In this document: piece by piece, positions 16,055 to 25,777 of the stretch
Position numbering within the stretch: position 1 is the stretch's first letter
Layout: the number at the start of each line of letters is the position of its first letter
DNA from: Mesorhizobium sp. M2E.F.Ca.ET.219.01.1.1
Lineage (GTDB): Bacteria; Pseudomonadota; Alphaproteobacteria; Rhizobiales; Rhizobiaceae
Assembly: GCF_004016445.2 (NCBI RefSeq)
Contig: NZ_SADT02000002.1
Location: 806,001-870,000 of the forward strand
DNA: 64,000 nucleotides
Direction: 5' to 3'
Position numbers and translations under genes: made by a program
Notes under the pieces: generated by a model
What the model was told of the DNA's origin: nothing
What the model saw: the letters and a program-made list of their open reading frames with translations, nothing else
Database searches by the model: none

Positions 16055-16354
16055 CGTGAGCTCCTGACATTCCAAGGGCCAATGCTTGGACCAAGTTATC
16101 GTTGGCGCCCACTCACGACTCACGGCGCGTCCGCAAGGTCGCAGGTTTGCGATAAAAACTGAAATCAATTTTTGACAAGCATCATGCTCGGCCCGGAAGA
16201 TTTTGCTGTCCTTTTTTGGTGGTATCGTCGATCGCTGCATCAATATTGAGCGCAAGGCAAACTTGCGGTTGTCTTGCTGCACCGGATTGATCTTCCGCCC
16301 GAGAATGTTGATCGCCTCGGGCTAGCGGCTGGGCGGGCGCGCGGCTGAGCCCTT
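16055..16354. other. Intergenic, nothing further recognised
   Basis: 300 bases between two minus-strand small genes. The region 16140-16260 is AT-richer and should contain the promoter of the gene at 15860. Confidence 0.35.
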
Positions 16355-16765
16355 TTAGGAGGAACAGAAGGCCGGCGGATCGTCATTGCCGATCATGGCG
16401 CAGCCGCGCTTGATCTCGTCGATCATCATGCTGCATGTGTTCTGGCCATTGCAGGGCGGGTTGGTCGCCGGCGAAACCTGGACGCATTGCCAGACATATT
16501 GGTCCGGCGGTGGGAGCGCTGCCCAGCCAGCTCTCTCAGTCGTTCATGGGCGACGGCCGAAGTTCCCGCTGTCGATCTGAATCAGCAGGTGTTCCGTCGC
16601 GCGCCTCACTACGGGGGAGATTGGCTGTGTCGGTGCCGCGCTTGTCGATTCAACCGGGACAGCAATTTGAGCGGCCTGGTCTTCGAACAGAACCACCTGC
16701 GTCGCCAGCGCGGTGGTCGTGGCGACCTGGAAGAAGATGAAGGCGAGGGCGAGATAGCGGATCAC
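16355..16765 (-). pseudogene. Small exported Cys-containing protein, possibly split by an internal TGA
   Basis: From GTG 16765 the frame gives a signal-peptide-like start (MIRYLALAFIFFQVATTTALA) and a 73-residue product that stops at TGA 16544-16546. The same frame is open again for another 62 codons to TAA 16355-16357 and encodes a Cys-rich segment with CVQV, PPCNG, NTCSMM, GCAMIG and FCSS. The even spacing of Cys and the shared frame suggest one secreted, disulfide-bonded protein of about 135 residues that has acquired a nonsense codon. Two separate genes, or chance openness in high-G+C DNA, remain possible. Confidence 0.35.
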
Positions 16766-16900
16766 GGGCCTCCAAACGCTGGGGCCGGCAACTGGTTCCA
16801 GCCCGGGTCGCGTTTTTTTGCTGAACGGCTGCGGACAGCGCGAGCATCGTCCGGGCGCTGGCTCTTGCGAAGCGCCGATGTCCCGTGCAAAAGCGCGGCT

Positions 16901-18778
16901 ATGCTTATCATCAACGACCTTACGCTGCGCATGGCGGGGCGGCTGCTTCTCGATCATGCCTCGCTCACGCTGCCGGCCGGCACCAAAGCCGGTCTCGTCG
17001 GCCGCAACGGCACCGGCAAGACCACGCTGTTCAAGGCGATCACCGGCGATTTCCCGTCCGAGACCGGCTCGATCAGCCTGCCGAAAAACACCCGCATCGG
17101 TCAAGTGGCGCAGGAGGCGCCTGCCACTGAGGAGCCGCTGATCGAGATCGTGCTGAAGGCCGATGTCGAACGCCAGGCCTTGCTCGAGGAAGAGAAGACC
17201 GCAACCGACCCGCACCGCATCGCCGAGATCCACACGCGGCTGGCCGACATCGACGCGCATTCGGCCGAATCCCGCGCCGCCACCATCCTGGCCGGCCTCG
17301 GCTTCGACGATGCCGCGCAGCGGCGGCCGGCTTCCTCCTTCTCCGGCGGCTGGCGCATGCGCGTGGCTCTGGCAGCCGTGCTGTTCTCCGAGCCGGATCT
17401 TCTGCTGCTCGACGAGCCGACCAATTATCTCGATCTCGAAGGTACGCTGTGGCTTGAGAACTACGTCTCGAAGTATCCGCACACAGTTTTGCTGATCTCG
17501 CACGACCGCGACCTGCTCAACCGCGCCGTCAACTCGATCGTCCATCTCGACCAGAAGAAGCTCACCTTCTGGCGCGGCGGCTACGACCAGTTCGAGCGCC
17601 AGCTCACCGAACAGCGCGAGCTGCAGGAAAAGAGCCGCGTCAAGCAGGAAGCGCAGCGCAAGCATATGGAATCCTTCGTCGAGCGTTTTCGCGCCAAGGC
17701 TTCCAAGGCAAGGCAAGCGCAGTCGCGCCTGAAGGCGCTGGAGAAGCTGAAGCCGATCGCCGCCGTGGTCAACGACACGGTGCGGCCGTTCTCCTTCCCC
17801 GAGCCGGTGAAGACGGTGGCCTCGCCGATCGTGGCGCTGAACGGCGTCAACGTCGGCTATAGCGAAGGCAATCCGATCCTCAAGAAGATGACGCTGCGCA
17901 TCGATGCCGACGACCGCATCGCGCTGCTCGGCGCCAACGGCAATGGCAAGTCGACCTTCGCCAAACTGCTCGCCGGCCGGCTGAAGGCCGAGACGGGCTC
18001 GATGACCATCGCGCCGGGCCTGAAGGTGGCGATCTTCGCCCAGCACCAGCTCGATGATCTACGTCCCGAGGAGAGCGCCTACGAGCATGTGCGCCGGATG
18101 ATGCCGGACGCGCCGGAAGCCAAGGTGCGCGCCCGCGTCGCCCAGTTCGGCCTCTCGACCGAGAAGATGAACACCGCGGCGAAGGATCTGTCGGGCGGTG
18201 AGAAGGCGCGGCTCTTGATGGGCCTGTCCGCCTTCGAGGGCCCGAACCTCTTCATCCTCGACGAGCCGACCAACCATCTCGACATCGACAGCCGAGAATC
18301 GCTGATCCATGCGCTCAACGATTTTCCGGGCGCGGTCATCCTGATCTCGCACGATCGGCATCTTCTGGAGGCGACAGCCGACCGGCTGTGGCTGGTGAAG
18401 GACGGCGCGGTCAATCCCTATGACGGTGACCTGGAGGATTACAAAACGCTGGTCACCGGCGTGTCGCCCAACCGCCGCGAGCAGAAGGAGGCCGACAAGG
18501 CCTCCAAGGCCGACCGCCGTCGCGAGGCCGCCCAGCGCCGTGCCGCATTGGAACCGCTGGCGAAGGAAATCCGCGCGACCGAGGCGCTGATGGACCGCAT
18601 CCGCAAGCGCATCGACCTGATCGAGGACGAGCTCGCCAATCCTGCGATCTACGAGAAGGATCCGTCCACGGCGACGCGGCTCGCCAAGGAGCGCTCGCAA
18701 CTGGCGCATACGCTTGCCGTGAACGAGGACAAGTGGCTGACCATGTCGGCGGAATATGAGGAAGGGATCGCGGAGTGA
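16901..18778 (+). CDS. ABC-F family ATPase (Uup/YheS-like)
   Basis: 625 residues with two ABC domains and no membrane segments. First Walker A GRNGTGKTT (34-42), signature SFSGGWRMRVALA and Walker B LLLLDEPTNYLD. Second Walker A GANGNGKST (344-352), signature DLSGGEKARLL and Walker B LFILDEPTNHLD. Between them lies the charged linker rich in Lys/Arg/Gln (about 240-290) that contacts tRNA in this family, and a coiled coil closes the C-terminus. ABC-F proteins act on ribosomes or ribosome-bound factors. The start at 16901 (MLIINDLTLRMAGRLLLD) is the standard family start. Confidence 0.95.
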   Translation: MLIINDLTLRMAGRLLLDHASLTLPAGTKAGLVGRNGTGKTTLFKAITGDFPSETGSISLPKNTRIGQVAQEAPATEEPLIEIVLKADVERQALLEEEKTATDPHRIAEIHTRLADIDAHSAESRAATILAGLGFDDAAQRRPASSFSGGWRMRVALAAVLFSEPDLLLLDEPTNYLDLEGTLWLENYVSKYPHTVLLISHDRDLLNRAVNSIVHLDQKKLTFWRGGYDQFERQLTEQRELQEKSRVKQEAQRKHMESFVERFRAKASKARQAQSRLKALEKLKPIAAVVNDTVRPFSFPEPVKTVASPIVALNGVNVGYSEGNPILKKMTLRIDADDRIALLGANGNGKSTFAKLLAGRLKAETGSMTIAPGLKVAIFAQHQLDDLRPEESAYEHVRRMMPDAPEAKVRARVAQFGLSTEKMNTAAKDLSGGEKARLLMGLSAFEGPNLFILDEPTNHLDIDSRESLIHALNDFPGAVILISHDRHLLEATADRLWLVKDGAVNPYDGDLEDYKTLVTGVSPNRREQKEADKASKADRRREAAQRRAALEPLAKEIRATEALMDRIRKRIDLIEDELANPAIYEKDPSTATRLAKERSQLAHTLAVNEDKWLTMSAEYEEGIAE

Positions 18779-18782
18779 TTAG

Positions 18783-18960
18783 CTAATCTCCCCCCTTGTG
18801 GGGGAGATGCCCGGCAGGGCAGAGGGGGGCGCTGTCCCGCCAGCCTGTCAGCTTGTTACGCGATCAACTGCCGTCGGCCAGAGTAGGCATCTCCAAGGCC
18901 GCGTTCCTTCGCGGCCCCCTCTGGCCTGCCGGCCATCTCCCCCACAAGGGGGGAGATTAG
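18783..18960. repeat. Palindromic repeat element (family 3), complete intergenic copy
   Basis: 178 bases bounded by perfect 27-bp inverted ends (18783-18809 and 18934-18960). The arms continue imperfectly inward (CCGGCAGG...CAGAGGGGG with CCCCCTCTGG...CCTGCCGG). The whole unit can fold into one long hairpin. It fills the gap between the ABC-F and oxidoreductase genes and would end the ABC-F transcript. Confidence 0.88.
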
Positions 18961-19010
18961 CCAATCATCTGGCCCTACACCTCTCCCGCAAAACCCGCTA
19001 CACACCCCGC

Positions 19011-21116
19011 ATGAACCAGCACGCCAAGCTCCGGGTCGGCCATTCGGCCTGTCCTCACGATTGCCCTTCCACCTGCGCCCTCGAAGTCGAGCTGCTCGAC
19101 GGCAACCGCATCGGCCGCGTGCATGGCGCCAAGGCGAACAGCTATACGGCGGGCGTCGTTTGCGCCAAGGTCGCGCGCTATGCCGACCGCGTGCATCATC
19201 CCGACCGGCTGCTGAAGCCGCTGGTGCGCGCGGGCGCCAAGGGCGAGGGCGCGTGGAAGGAAGCGAGCTGGGAAGCGGCGCTCGATCTCGTGGCGGGAAA
19301 ATTCATCGCGGCCGAGGAGAAATACGGTTCCGAGACGGTCTGGCCCTATTTCTACGCCGGTACGATGGGACTGGTGCAGCGCGACGGCATCGAGCGGCTG
19401 CGCCACGCGAAAAAATACTCAGGCTTCTTCGGCTCGATCTGCACCAATCTCGCCTGGACCGGCTGGATGATGGGGGCGGGCGCCTTGCGCGGTCCCGACC
19501 CGCGCGAGATGGCCAAAGCCGATTGCGTGGTGATCTGGGGCACCAATGCAGTGGTGACGCAGGTCAACGTCATGACCCATGCAACGAGGGCGCGGAAAGA
19601 GCGCGGCGCGAAAATCGTCGTCATCGATATCTACGACAACGCGACGATGAAGCAGGCCGATCTCGGCCTGGTGCTGAAGCCCGGCACCGACGGCGCGCTC
19701 GCCTGCGCGGTCATGCATGTGCTGTTCCGCGATGGGCTCGCCGACCGCGACTATCTCGAGAAATACACCGACGATCCGCGCGGGCTGGAAGAGCATCTGC
19801 GCAGCCGCACGCCCGAATGGGCCGCCGCCATCACCGGGCTCTCCGTCGCCGAGATCGAGGCTTTCGCGCGGATCGTCGGCACGACGAAGAAGACTTACTT
19901 CCGCCTCGGCTATGGCTTCGCGCGCCAGCGCAACGGCTCGATCAACATGCACGCCGCGTCCTCGATCGCCGCCGTCACCGGCGCCTGGCAATATGAGGGC
20001 GGCGGCGCCTTCCATTCCAATTCCGGCATCTTCAAGCTGAACCAGGATGTGCTCGAAGGCACCGCGATGCGCGACCCGAGCATCCGCTACCTCGACCATT
20101 CGCGCATCGGCCCGGTGCTGACCGGCGCCGAAGACGCGCTCTATGGCGGCCCCCCGGTGACGGCGATGCTGATCCAGAACACCAACCCTGCCAATGTCGC
20201 GCCGGAGCAGAGGCTGGTGAGAAAGGGTTTTCTGCGCGAGGACCTGTTCACCTGCGTGCATGAGCAGTTCATGACCGACACGGCCAAGCTCGCCGATGTC
20301 GTGCTGCCGGCGACGATGTTTCTGGAGCATGACGACATCTACAAGGGCGGCGGCAACCAGCACATCACGCTCGGCCCCAAGCTGATTGAGCCGCCGGAGG
20401 GGCCGCGCACCAACCATTACGTGAATGAAGAACTCGGCAAGCGGCTTGGCGTCGGCGACCGGCCTGGCTTCGGCCTGATCGAGCGCGAGCACATTGACAT
20501 CATCCTCGGCAAGCGCGGGCTCGGCAGCTTTGATAGTTTGAGGGAACAGAAGTGGGTCGACCTGCAGCCCGACTTCGACGACGCGCATTTCATCAACGGC
20601 TTCGGCCATGCCGACAAGAAGTTCCACTTCCGGCCCAATTGGACAGGGCAGTCGGCGCCCAACCGGCCGCCGAAAAGCATGGGCCTGTTCGGCCCGGTCG
20701 ACCGGCTGCCGGAATTCCCCGACCATGTCGAGCTGATCGAGGTGGCGGACGAGGAGCATCCGTTCCGGCTGGCGACCTCGCCGGCGCGCAACTTCCTCAA
20801 TTCGAGCTTTGCCGAGACGCCGGTGTCCAAGGCCAAGGAAGGCAGACCGGAACTACTCATCCACCGCGAAGATGCCGAAGCGCTCGGCATCGAGGATGGC
20901 GGCCGCGTCGAGGTCGGCAACCGGCGCGGCGATTTGGTGCTGCACGCCAGATTCTTCGACGGCGTGAAGCGCGGCGTGGTGATCGCCGAAGGCATCTGGC
21001 CGAACAGCGCGCATGAGCGCGGCGAGGGCGTCAACGTGCTGACCGGCGCCGACGCGCCCGCACCCTATGGCGGCGCTGCGGTCCACGACAACAAGGTGTG
21101 GCTCAGGGCGCTTTGA
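19011..21116 (+). CDS. Molybdopterin-dependent oxidoreductase with one [4Fe-4S] cluster
   Basis: 701 residues, the size of a formate dehydrogenase/thiosulfate-reductase-type catalytic subunit. The N-terminal cluster motif is Cys14-x3-Cys18-x3-Cys22-x28-Cys51 (CPHDCPSTCALE ... GVVCAK), followed by molybdopterin domains (YFYAGTMGLVQRDG, WGTNAVVTQVN, NPANVAPEQ) and a C-terminal dinucleotide-binding domain (LATSPARNFLNSS, NRRGDLVL). No Tat signal peptide is visible, so it acts in the cytoplasm. No partner electron-transfer subunit is adjacent. Substrate not deducible. Confidence 0.92.
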   Translation: MNQHAKLRVGHSACPHDCPSTCALEVELLDGNRIGRVHGAKANSYTAGVVCAKVARYADRVHHPDRLLKPLVRAGAKGEGAWKEASWEAALDLVAGKFIAAEEKYGSETVWPYFYAGTMGLVQRDGIERLRHAKKYSGFFGSICTNLAWTGWMMGAGALRGPDPREMAKADCVVIWGTNAVVTQVNVMTHATRARKERGAKIVVIDIYDNATMKQADLGLVLKPGTDGALACAVMHVLFRDGLADRDYLEKYTDDPRGLEEHLRSRTPEWAAAITGLSVAEIEAFARIVGTTKKTYFRLGYGFARQRNGSINMHAASSIAAVTGAWQYEGGGAFHSNSGIFKLNQDVLEGTAMRDPSIRYLDHSRIGPVLTGAEDALYGGPPVTAMLIQNTNPANVAPEQRLVRKGFLREDLFTCVHEQFMTDTAKLADVVLPATMFLEHDDIYKGGGNQHITLGPKLIEPPEGPRTNHYVNEELGKRLGVGDRPGFGLIEREHIDIILGKRGLGSFDSLREQKWVDLQPDFDDAHFINGFGHADKKFHFRPNWTGQSAPNRPPKSMGLFGPVDRLPEFPDHVELIEVADEEHPFRLATSPARNFLNSSFAETPVSKAKEGRPELLIHREDAEALGIEDGGRVEVGNRRGDLVLHARFFDGVKRGVVIAEGIWPNSAHERGEGVNVLTGADAPAPYGGAAVHDNKVWLRAL

Positions 21117-21146
21117 GTACTTTCGGTCTGCCAATGGCCTGATGGC

Positions 21147-21359
21147 TCACCAAATGCGATCTCGGCCTTCGAGGTCATCGTCTGGGGCGACTTGCGGTTG
21201 GCGACCAAGGCTGGCGTAGGGGTCCACATATACCATCTTGAGCGCATCGCCCACCAAAGCGGATATGGCGTTGAGCGATACGCCGATTGCAAGCCTCGGA
21301 AGCCGCGGCAGTTTGAGGCGTCGGCCGGTAGTCGGGGCTGTGGTGAGGATGTCAGCCAT
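21147..21359 (-). CDS. Small protein of unknown function
   Basis: 70 residues starting MADILTTAPTTGRRLKLPRL, with an AGGAGG ribosome-binding site just upstream (on the minus strand). The middle is mildly hydrophobic (LAIGVSLNAISALVGDALKMVYVDPY), the end acidic. It is divergent from the winged-helix/TPR regulator at 21522, which may control it. No family recognised. Confidence 0.65.
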   Translation of the reverse strand: MADILTTAPTTGRRLKLPRLPRLAIGVSLNAISALVGDALKMVYVDPYASLGRQPQVAPDDDLEGRDRIW

Positions 21360-21521
21360 GATGTCCTCCTGTGACGGCGACAAATGGCACAACGTCCCAC
21401 CCAGGTCCTTGGCTTGAACCTGAAGAGTCCTGAACGGCTCTGAAATTGTTTGAAGCGGAGACTCGCGAACGACGCTGAAGTTCGCCTTCAGGGTGATCTT
21501 GGATTATCTTGCCGGCGAGGG

Positions 21522-23021
21522 ATGAGTTCTTGGCCGATGGACCTGCAGTTTGGGAACTATCGTTTGAGGCGAGCCGAACGGCAGCTGCTCGGGCCGCAAG
21601 GGCCGGCGGAACTTTCGGCGCGTTCCTTGGACATCCTCGCGATGTTGCTCGACAGGCCCGACCAGGTGGTCGGCAAGGCCGAACTTCTAGATGCGATCTG
21701 GGCCGGCCTGGTGGTGGAGGAGAACACGCTGCAGGTCCACGTTTCGGCGCTGCGAAAGCTGCTGCCTGCCGAGATGATCGCAACCGTGCATGGTCGCGGC
21801 TATAAATATGCCGGCCCCAGGCCCTTCGCGGTTACGGCGGATGGTACGCCGCCCAGACCGTCCATTGCCATACTTGCCTTCGACAATATGAGCGGGGACC
21901 CGGAGCAAGACTATTTCAGCGACGGGATCACCGAAGACATCATCGCCGAGCTCGGCAAGTACAAGGAGTTTCTGGTCATCGCGCGGAACTCCTCGTTCCA
22001 GTTTCGCGGCAAGGCGCATGACCCGGCGGAGGTGGCAAGCAAGCTTGGCGTCCAATATGTCGTCGAAGGCAGCGTGCGCAAGATCGGCAACCGGGTGCGG
22101 GTCACCGTGCAACTGACCGATGCATTGTCGATGGCTCATATCTGGGGCGAACACTACGACCGGGAACTCGACGACATTTTCGCCATCCAGGACGAAATCA
22201 CCCGGATGATTGCGGCGCGTCTGGCGCGACAGGCCAGAACCGCGATCGCGTCGCGCGCCAGGGCCCGACCGACCAACAACATGTCGGCCTATGAGTTTTA
22301 CCTGCGGGCGCTGCAACTGGCAGCCGTCTATGACACAGTGCTCGAATCCGAACCCTTTCTGCGCCAGGCGGTACAACTTGATCCCAAGTTTGCCGCCGCC
22401 CACGCCATGCTGAGTTTTGTGGAGTCCATCAAGTATTATTGGGACTACAACAATCCCGGTCATTTGCATTCCGGACTGGAGATCGCAAGAACAGCATTGG
22501 GCCTCGATCCGGACGAAGCCTATGGGCATCTCGCCACCGGCTTCGCTCACTTGTACCTGCGCCAATTCAGGCAAGCGGAAGTCAGCCTTGACCGGGCGGT
22601 TGCGCTCAATCCGAACGATCCGTTCATTCTCAGTATCCGCGCTATTTTCCTCAATCACACGGACAGGCCGGAGCAGGGGCTTGGTGAAATAGCCGAAGCC
22701 CAGCGCCGCGACCCATACGCCGTGGGATGGTATGATGATTTCCGGGGCGTCCTGCTGACGACGGCAGGGCGATATCGCGAGGCGGCTGACTGCTACGCGA
22801 AAATGGCGACTGTGACACCATGGTCGCTCATTCGTCTTATCATCTGCCATTCCGAGCTCGGCGAAATCAGCCAAGCGCAAGATGTCCTGGCGAAGGTCAA
22901 GGCGCATTATCGCGGAATGAGCCTTGATCAGATCATCGATACCGAAGTGGACTTCTATCAGGACGCCGCCGTATGCGGCCGCTACCGCGCGATCCTCGAT
23001 CGTGTCGACAAGGCGCAATAG
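21522..23021 (+). CDS. Winged-helix regulator with TolB-like domain and TPR repeats (CadC/adenylate-cyclase-associated type)
   Basis: 499 residues. Domains in order: an OmpR/PhoB-type winged helix at about 1-95 (QFGNYRLRRAERQLLG ... VHVSALRKLL ... TVHGRGYKY), a TolB/FlgO-like domain at about 115-225 (SIAILAFDNMSGDPEQDYFSDGITEDIIAEL), and TPR-like helices to the end (FLRQAVQLDPKFAAAHAML, SLDRAVALNPNDPF). There is no membrane segment between the wHTH and the rest, unlike true CadC. This architecture is abundant in Bradyrhizobium and Mesorhizobium, with unknown signals. Start at 21522; Met at 21537 is also possible. Convergent with the Sel1 gene. Confidence 0.85.
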   Translation: MSSWPMDLQFGNYRLRRAERQLLGPQGPAELSARSLDILAMLLDRPDQVVGKAELLDAIWAGLVVEENTLQVHVSALRKLLPAEMIATVHGRGYKYAGPRPFAVTADGTPPRPSIAILAFDNMSGDPEQDYFSDGITEDIIAELGKYKEFLVIARNSSFQFRGKAHDPAEVASKLGVQYVVEGSVRKIGNRVRVTVQLTDALSMAHIWGEHYDRELDDIFAIQDEITRMIAARLARQARTAIASRARARPTNNMSAYEFYLRALQLAAVYDTVLESEPFLRQAVQLDPKFAAAHAMLSFVESIKYYWDYNNPGHLHSGLEIARTALGLDPDEAYGHLATGFAHLYLRQFRQAEVSLDRAVALNPNDPFILSIRAIFLNHTDRPEQGLGEIAEAQRRDPYAVGWYDDFRGVLLTTAGRYREAADCYAKMATVTPWSLIRLIICHSELGEISQAQDVLAKVKAHYRGMSLDQIIDTEVDFYQDAAVCGRYRAILDRVDKAQ

Positions 23022-23044
23022 GTCCGTCGCGGCTCATAGCCTGG

Positions 23045-25777
23045 CTACTTCGCCGCCTGCGCGTCCAGTGCCTTGATCTCATCCACGGCTGCCTTGCGCG
23101 CTGCCGCATCGACACCGGACGCGCCCTTGTCCTTGGCGAAGGCGATGAGGGCCGTGCGCGTGTCCTCGTCGCATCCGTCCGAACCCACGCCGTCGATGCC
23201 GGCTTTCCTGGCCGCGGCGAGCACGGAGTCGCAGGCGTCCGGCGCGAAGGCGAACTGGATCATGACGGCGCCGAGCGTCAGCGGGTCCTGCAAGCGCGGC
23301 TCGTCGCGGATCGCTTGCAGCGTGGCGCCGCCGACCGCCTTCGATTTCCGATCCTGCGCGATCTGCGTCAGGTCGAAGATGAACTCGAATTCAGGCTTGT
23401 CGACGCCGGCTGGTTTCGACACCAGTATATCCAGCGCGTAGCGAGTGATCTCCTCGGGCGTCACCACCGAGCGGATAGCGCGCGCCTGATGGTAGTTGCG
23501 CACCAGCACCCAGCGCGAGGGCAGGTCGCCGTAGCGGGCGAGAATGCCGAGCTGCTTGATGGCGGCAAGCTTCTGCTTATCTGTCTTGGCGGCCTGCGCC
23601 TGGGCGAACACCTTGTCGCGGATGCGGTTGACGAGGTCCGAGTCGAGGCCGCCCGGAGCGGGCGCGGCCTGCTGTGTACCGGCTGCGGCTTGCGGGCTGG
23701 GAGCATCGCCAAGCGGTCCCTTCGCGTCGACCCAGGCGGCCAGCCCCTTGCGCGCGTCCGGACCGAAATAGCCCTTCGGCTCGCCGGTGTAGAAACCCTC
23801 GCTCTTCAGCGTCGTCTCGATGGCGACGCGGATATCGTCGGGCAGCGCCTTGCCGATGCCGGCCAGATTGTTGTCGTCGAGGCCGGCCGGCGCCTCTCGG
23901 AAAGCATCCATCACCGCGGCTGCGATCGCCGCCGTTCCGGCGCTGGAGGCCGGGCCGGAAAAGAGGCCGCTCAGTTCCATGTCGGCGTCGTTGGCGCCGA
24001 ACACGCCGGCGCCCATCCTGCCGATGCCGTCATTGTAAAGGGCGATGCGGTCGGTGATGCCTTCGCGCAGCGTCATCAGATGATCGAAGCTGTCGAAGGT
24101 GAAGGCGTTGGCGAGCTTGCTCCTTGCCTTGAGCGAGCCGAGACGCGCCGCCTCGCGCCAGGCATGCAGGCGCTCGCGCGGGTTCTTGTCGATGCCGAGA
24201 CCGTCGTCATAGGCATCGCCGAGCAGCACCATCGCCTCGACGCTGCCGAGATTGGCGGCGTTGATCAGCATCGCCGTCGCCTTCTGATCGTCCTGCGGAT
24301 AGACCACGCCCTTGCGCAGGAGCTTTGCGTGCAGCAGATAGGCCTGCTGCTCCTTCCTGGCTTCGCCCTCGTCGATCAGCGCTTTCAATTGATCGTCGCT
24401 CAGCCCGTCGTCGCGGCGCGACGGGTGATAGCTGGTCGAATCGAGATTGGCATATTGCGTCGAGGCGTAGAGCCACAGCGCCTCGCGATCACCGCCGTCC
24501 GCCAGCGGCTTCAGCATGGCACGCGCCGAATCCTCGTTCTTGAACTGCTGATCGTCCGACAGCTGCAGCCGCGCCAGCGCCAGTGCAGCACCTAGTTCGC
24601 CGGCCTCGGCGGCGTCGCTCAGGCGCTCGACCAGCTGGTCCGGATTGTCGATTTGAAAGCCGTCATAGTCGGGAAGCAGCTTCGCCAGCCTGATGCTGGC
24701 GTCGAGATCCCACGGGGCGTTGAGCAGCCGGATCGCCTCGCGCGGCTGGCGGCCGACGAATTTGCCGTCGAGCAGCAGGCCGGCGAGCAGCGGCCCGGCG
24801 CCGGCGACGTCCTTGGTGGCGCCGCGCAGCATCGCGATCGCGCGCTTGCCGTCCGCCGGGCCGCCTTCGCCCTTGGCCAGCATGTCGGCCAGTATCGGTA
24901 TGGCATACTGATCGTTGGCGACGCGCGCTTCCAGCAATTGCCTGGCCTTCGCCGCGTCCTGCTGTGTGCCTCGGCCGAGCCGCAGCGCCTTGATATAGGC
25001 GAGCACCGACGCTTCAGGCCCGGCACTGCCGGCCTTGGTATCCGCATCCACGGCCTGAAAGGCCTTGTGCTGCTCCTCGGCGGCAAAGCCGTCATTCTCC
25101 AGCACCGTCCGCGCAATCAGCAGTGGCATGGCGGCGCGGAACTGGCTGTCCCATTCGCCGGGCGACTGGCCCTGGGCCGGCGCATCGATGACGCGTTGCG
25201 CGGTCTCGACCACCTTGCGCGCGTCGCGGCGCGGCAGCGGCCCGTCGATATACTGACGCAGCAGCGTCTCGAGCGCCGTGAGATGACCGGCAGCGCCGGC
25301 CTTCTGCAAGGCATCGAGCGCCATCGCCCGTGTGACCGGCGGCGGACCGCCGTCGGCGCTGTCGTGGCGATGCACCGAATAGACCTCGTAGAGCAGATAG
25401 TTGGCCTCGGGACTGCCGCCGTCGGCGATGAGCTTGATCTGTGGGACGAGAAAGGCCAACCCCGCCTGGTTGAGCGCGACCTGGACCCGCAGCCATTCAA
25501 GCGTCAGCCGCTTTTCCTGCGGCGCGCCGAGCATCGCCGCCTGGCATTTGTCGGACAGGGTTTTGAGCTTGCTCAGATCAAAGTCTTGCGGGAAGAGCTG
25601 GCCATACTGGACAGGCGGCGCCTTGGCTTCGGGATCGAGCGGCACCGAGGCACCCTTGTCGCAGACGCTGATCGCCTCGGCGAGCGCCGCCTTCTTCGCC
25701 GCATCCTCAGCCGCCTTTTTGGCCGCATCATCGGGTTTGTCGGGAGAAGCCTGTGCAGCGAGGGGCTCCGCCGGCAA
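23045..25777 (-). CDS. Large Sel1-repeat (TPR-like) protein, N-terminus uncertain
   Basis: 910 residues in the open frame from TTG 25777. It is made of Sel1-type alpha/alpha repeats (AKARQLLEARVANDQYAIPILADMLAKGEGG; AMLINAANLGSVEAMVLLGDAYDDG; LGIDKNPRERLHAWREAARLGS). It has an Ala/Lys-rich coiled start (DDAAKKAAEDAAKKAALAEA) and scattered Cys. Sel1 proteins usually scaffold envelope complexes. No signal peptide exists in this frame, but a perfect one begins at ATG 25847 in another frame and would join if one base near 25778 were removed. The gene is therefore probably longer and frameshifted at its start. Confidence 0.8.
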   Translation of the reverse strand: MPAEPLAAQASPDKPDDAAKKAAEDAAKKAALAEAISVCDKGASVPLDPEAKAPPVQYGQLFPQDFDLSKLKTLSDKCQAAMLGAPQEKRLTLEWLRVQVALNQAGLAFLVPQIKLIADGGSPEANYLLYEVYSVHRHDSADGGPPPVTRAMALDALQKAGAAGHLTALETLLRQYIDGPLPRRDARKVVETAQRVIDAPAQGQSPGEWDSQFRAAMPLLIARTVLENDGFAAEEQHKAFQAVDADTKAGSAGPEASVLAYIKALRLGRGTQQDAAKARQLLEARVANDQYAIPILADMLAKGEGGPADGKRAIAMLRGATKDVAGAGPLLAGLLLDGKFVGRQPREAIRLLNAPWDLDASIRLAKLLPDYDGFQIDNPDQLVERLSDAAEAGELGAALALARLQLSDDQQFKNEDSARAMLKPLADGGDREALWLYASTQYANLDSTSYHPSRRDDGLSDDQLKALIDEGEARKEQQAYLLHAKLLRKGVVYPQDDQKATAMLINAANLGSVEAMVLLGDAYDDGLGIDKNPRERLHAWREAARLGSLKARSKLANAFTFDSFDHLMTLREGITDRIALYNDGIGRMGAGVFGANDADMELSGLFSGPASSAGTAAIAAAVMDAFREAPAGLDDNNLAGIGKALPDDIRVAIETTLKSEGFYTGEPKGYFGPDARKGLAAWVDAKGPLGDAPSPQAAAGTQQAAPAPGGLDSDLVNRIRDKVFAQAQAAKTDKQKLAAIKQLGILARYGDLPSRWVLVRNYHQARAIRSVVTPEEITRYALDILVSKPAGVDKPEFEFIFDLTQIAQDRKSKAVGGATLQAIRDEPRLQDPLTLGAVMIQFAFAPDACDSVLAAARKAGIDGVGSDGCDEDTRTALIAFAKDKGASGVDAAARKAAVDEIKALDAQAAK

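Noticed and set aside
16544..18046. A 500-codon open frame on the minus strand opposite the ABC-F gene
   Set aside because: It is the antisense mirror of a strongly conserved gene in high-G+C DNA. The product is low-complexity, with no family features. Only its last 73 codons, beyond the ABC-F start, look like a separate small protein.
18783..18960. The palindromic element as a transposon or MITE with a gene
   Set aside because: Long inverted ends look like a MITE, but no target-site duplication is obvious and it encodes nothing. Better described as a dispersed palindromic repeat; MITE origin cannot be excluded.
19419..20759. A 446-codon minus-strand frame opposite the molybdopterin oxidoreductase
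   Set aside because: Same reasoning: the plus-strand gene has full family motifs, the mirror has none.
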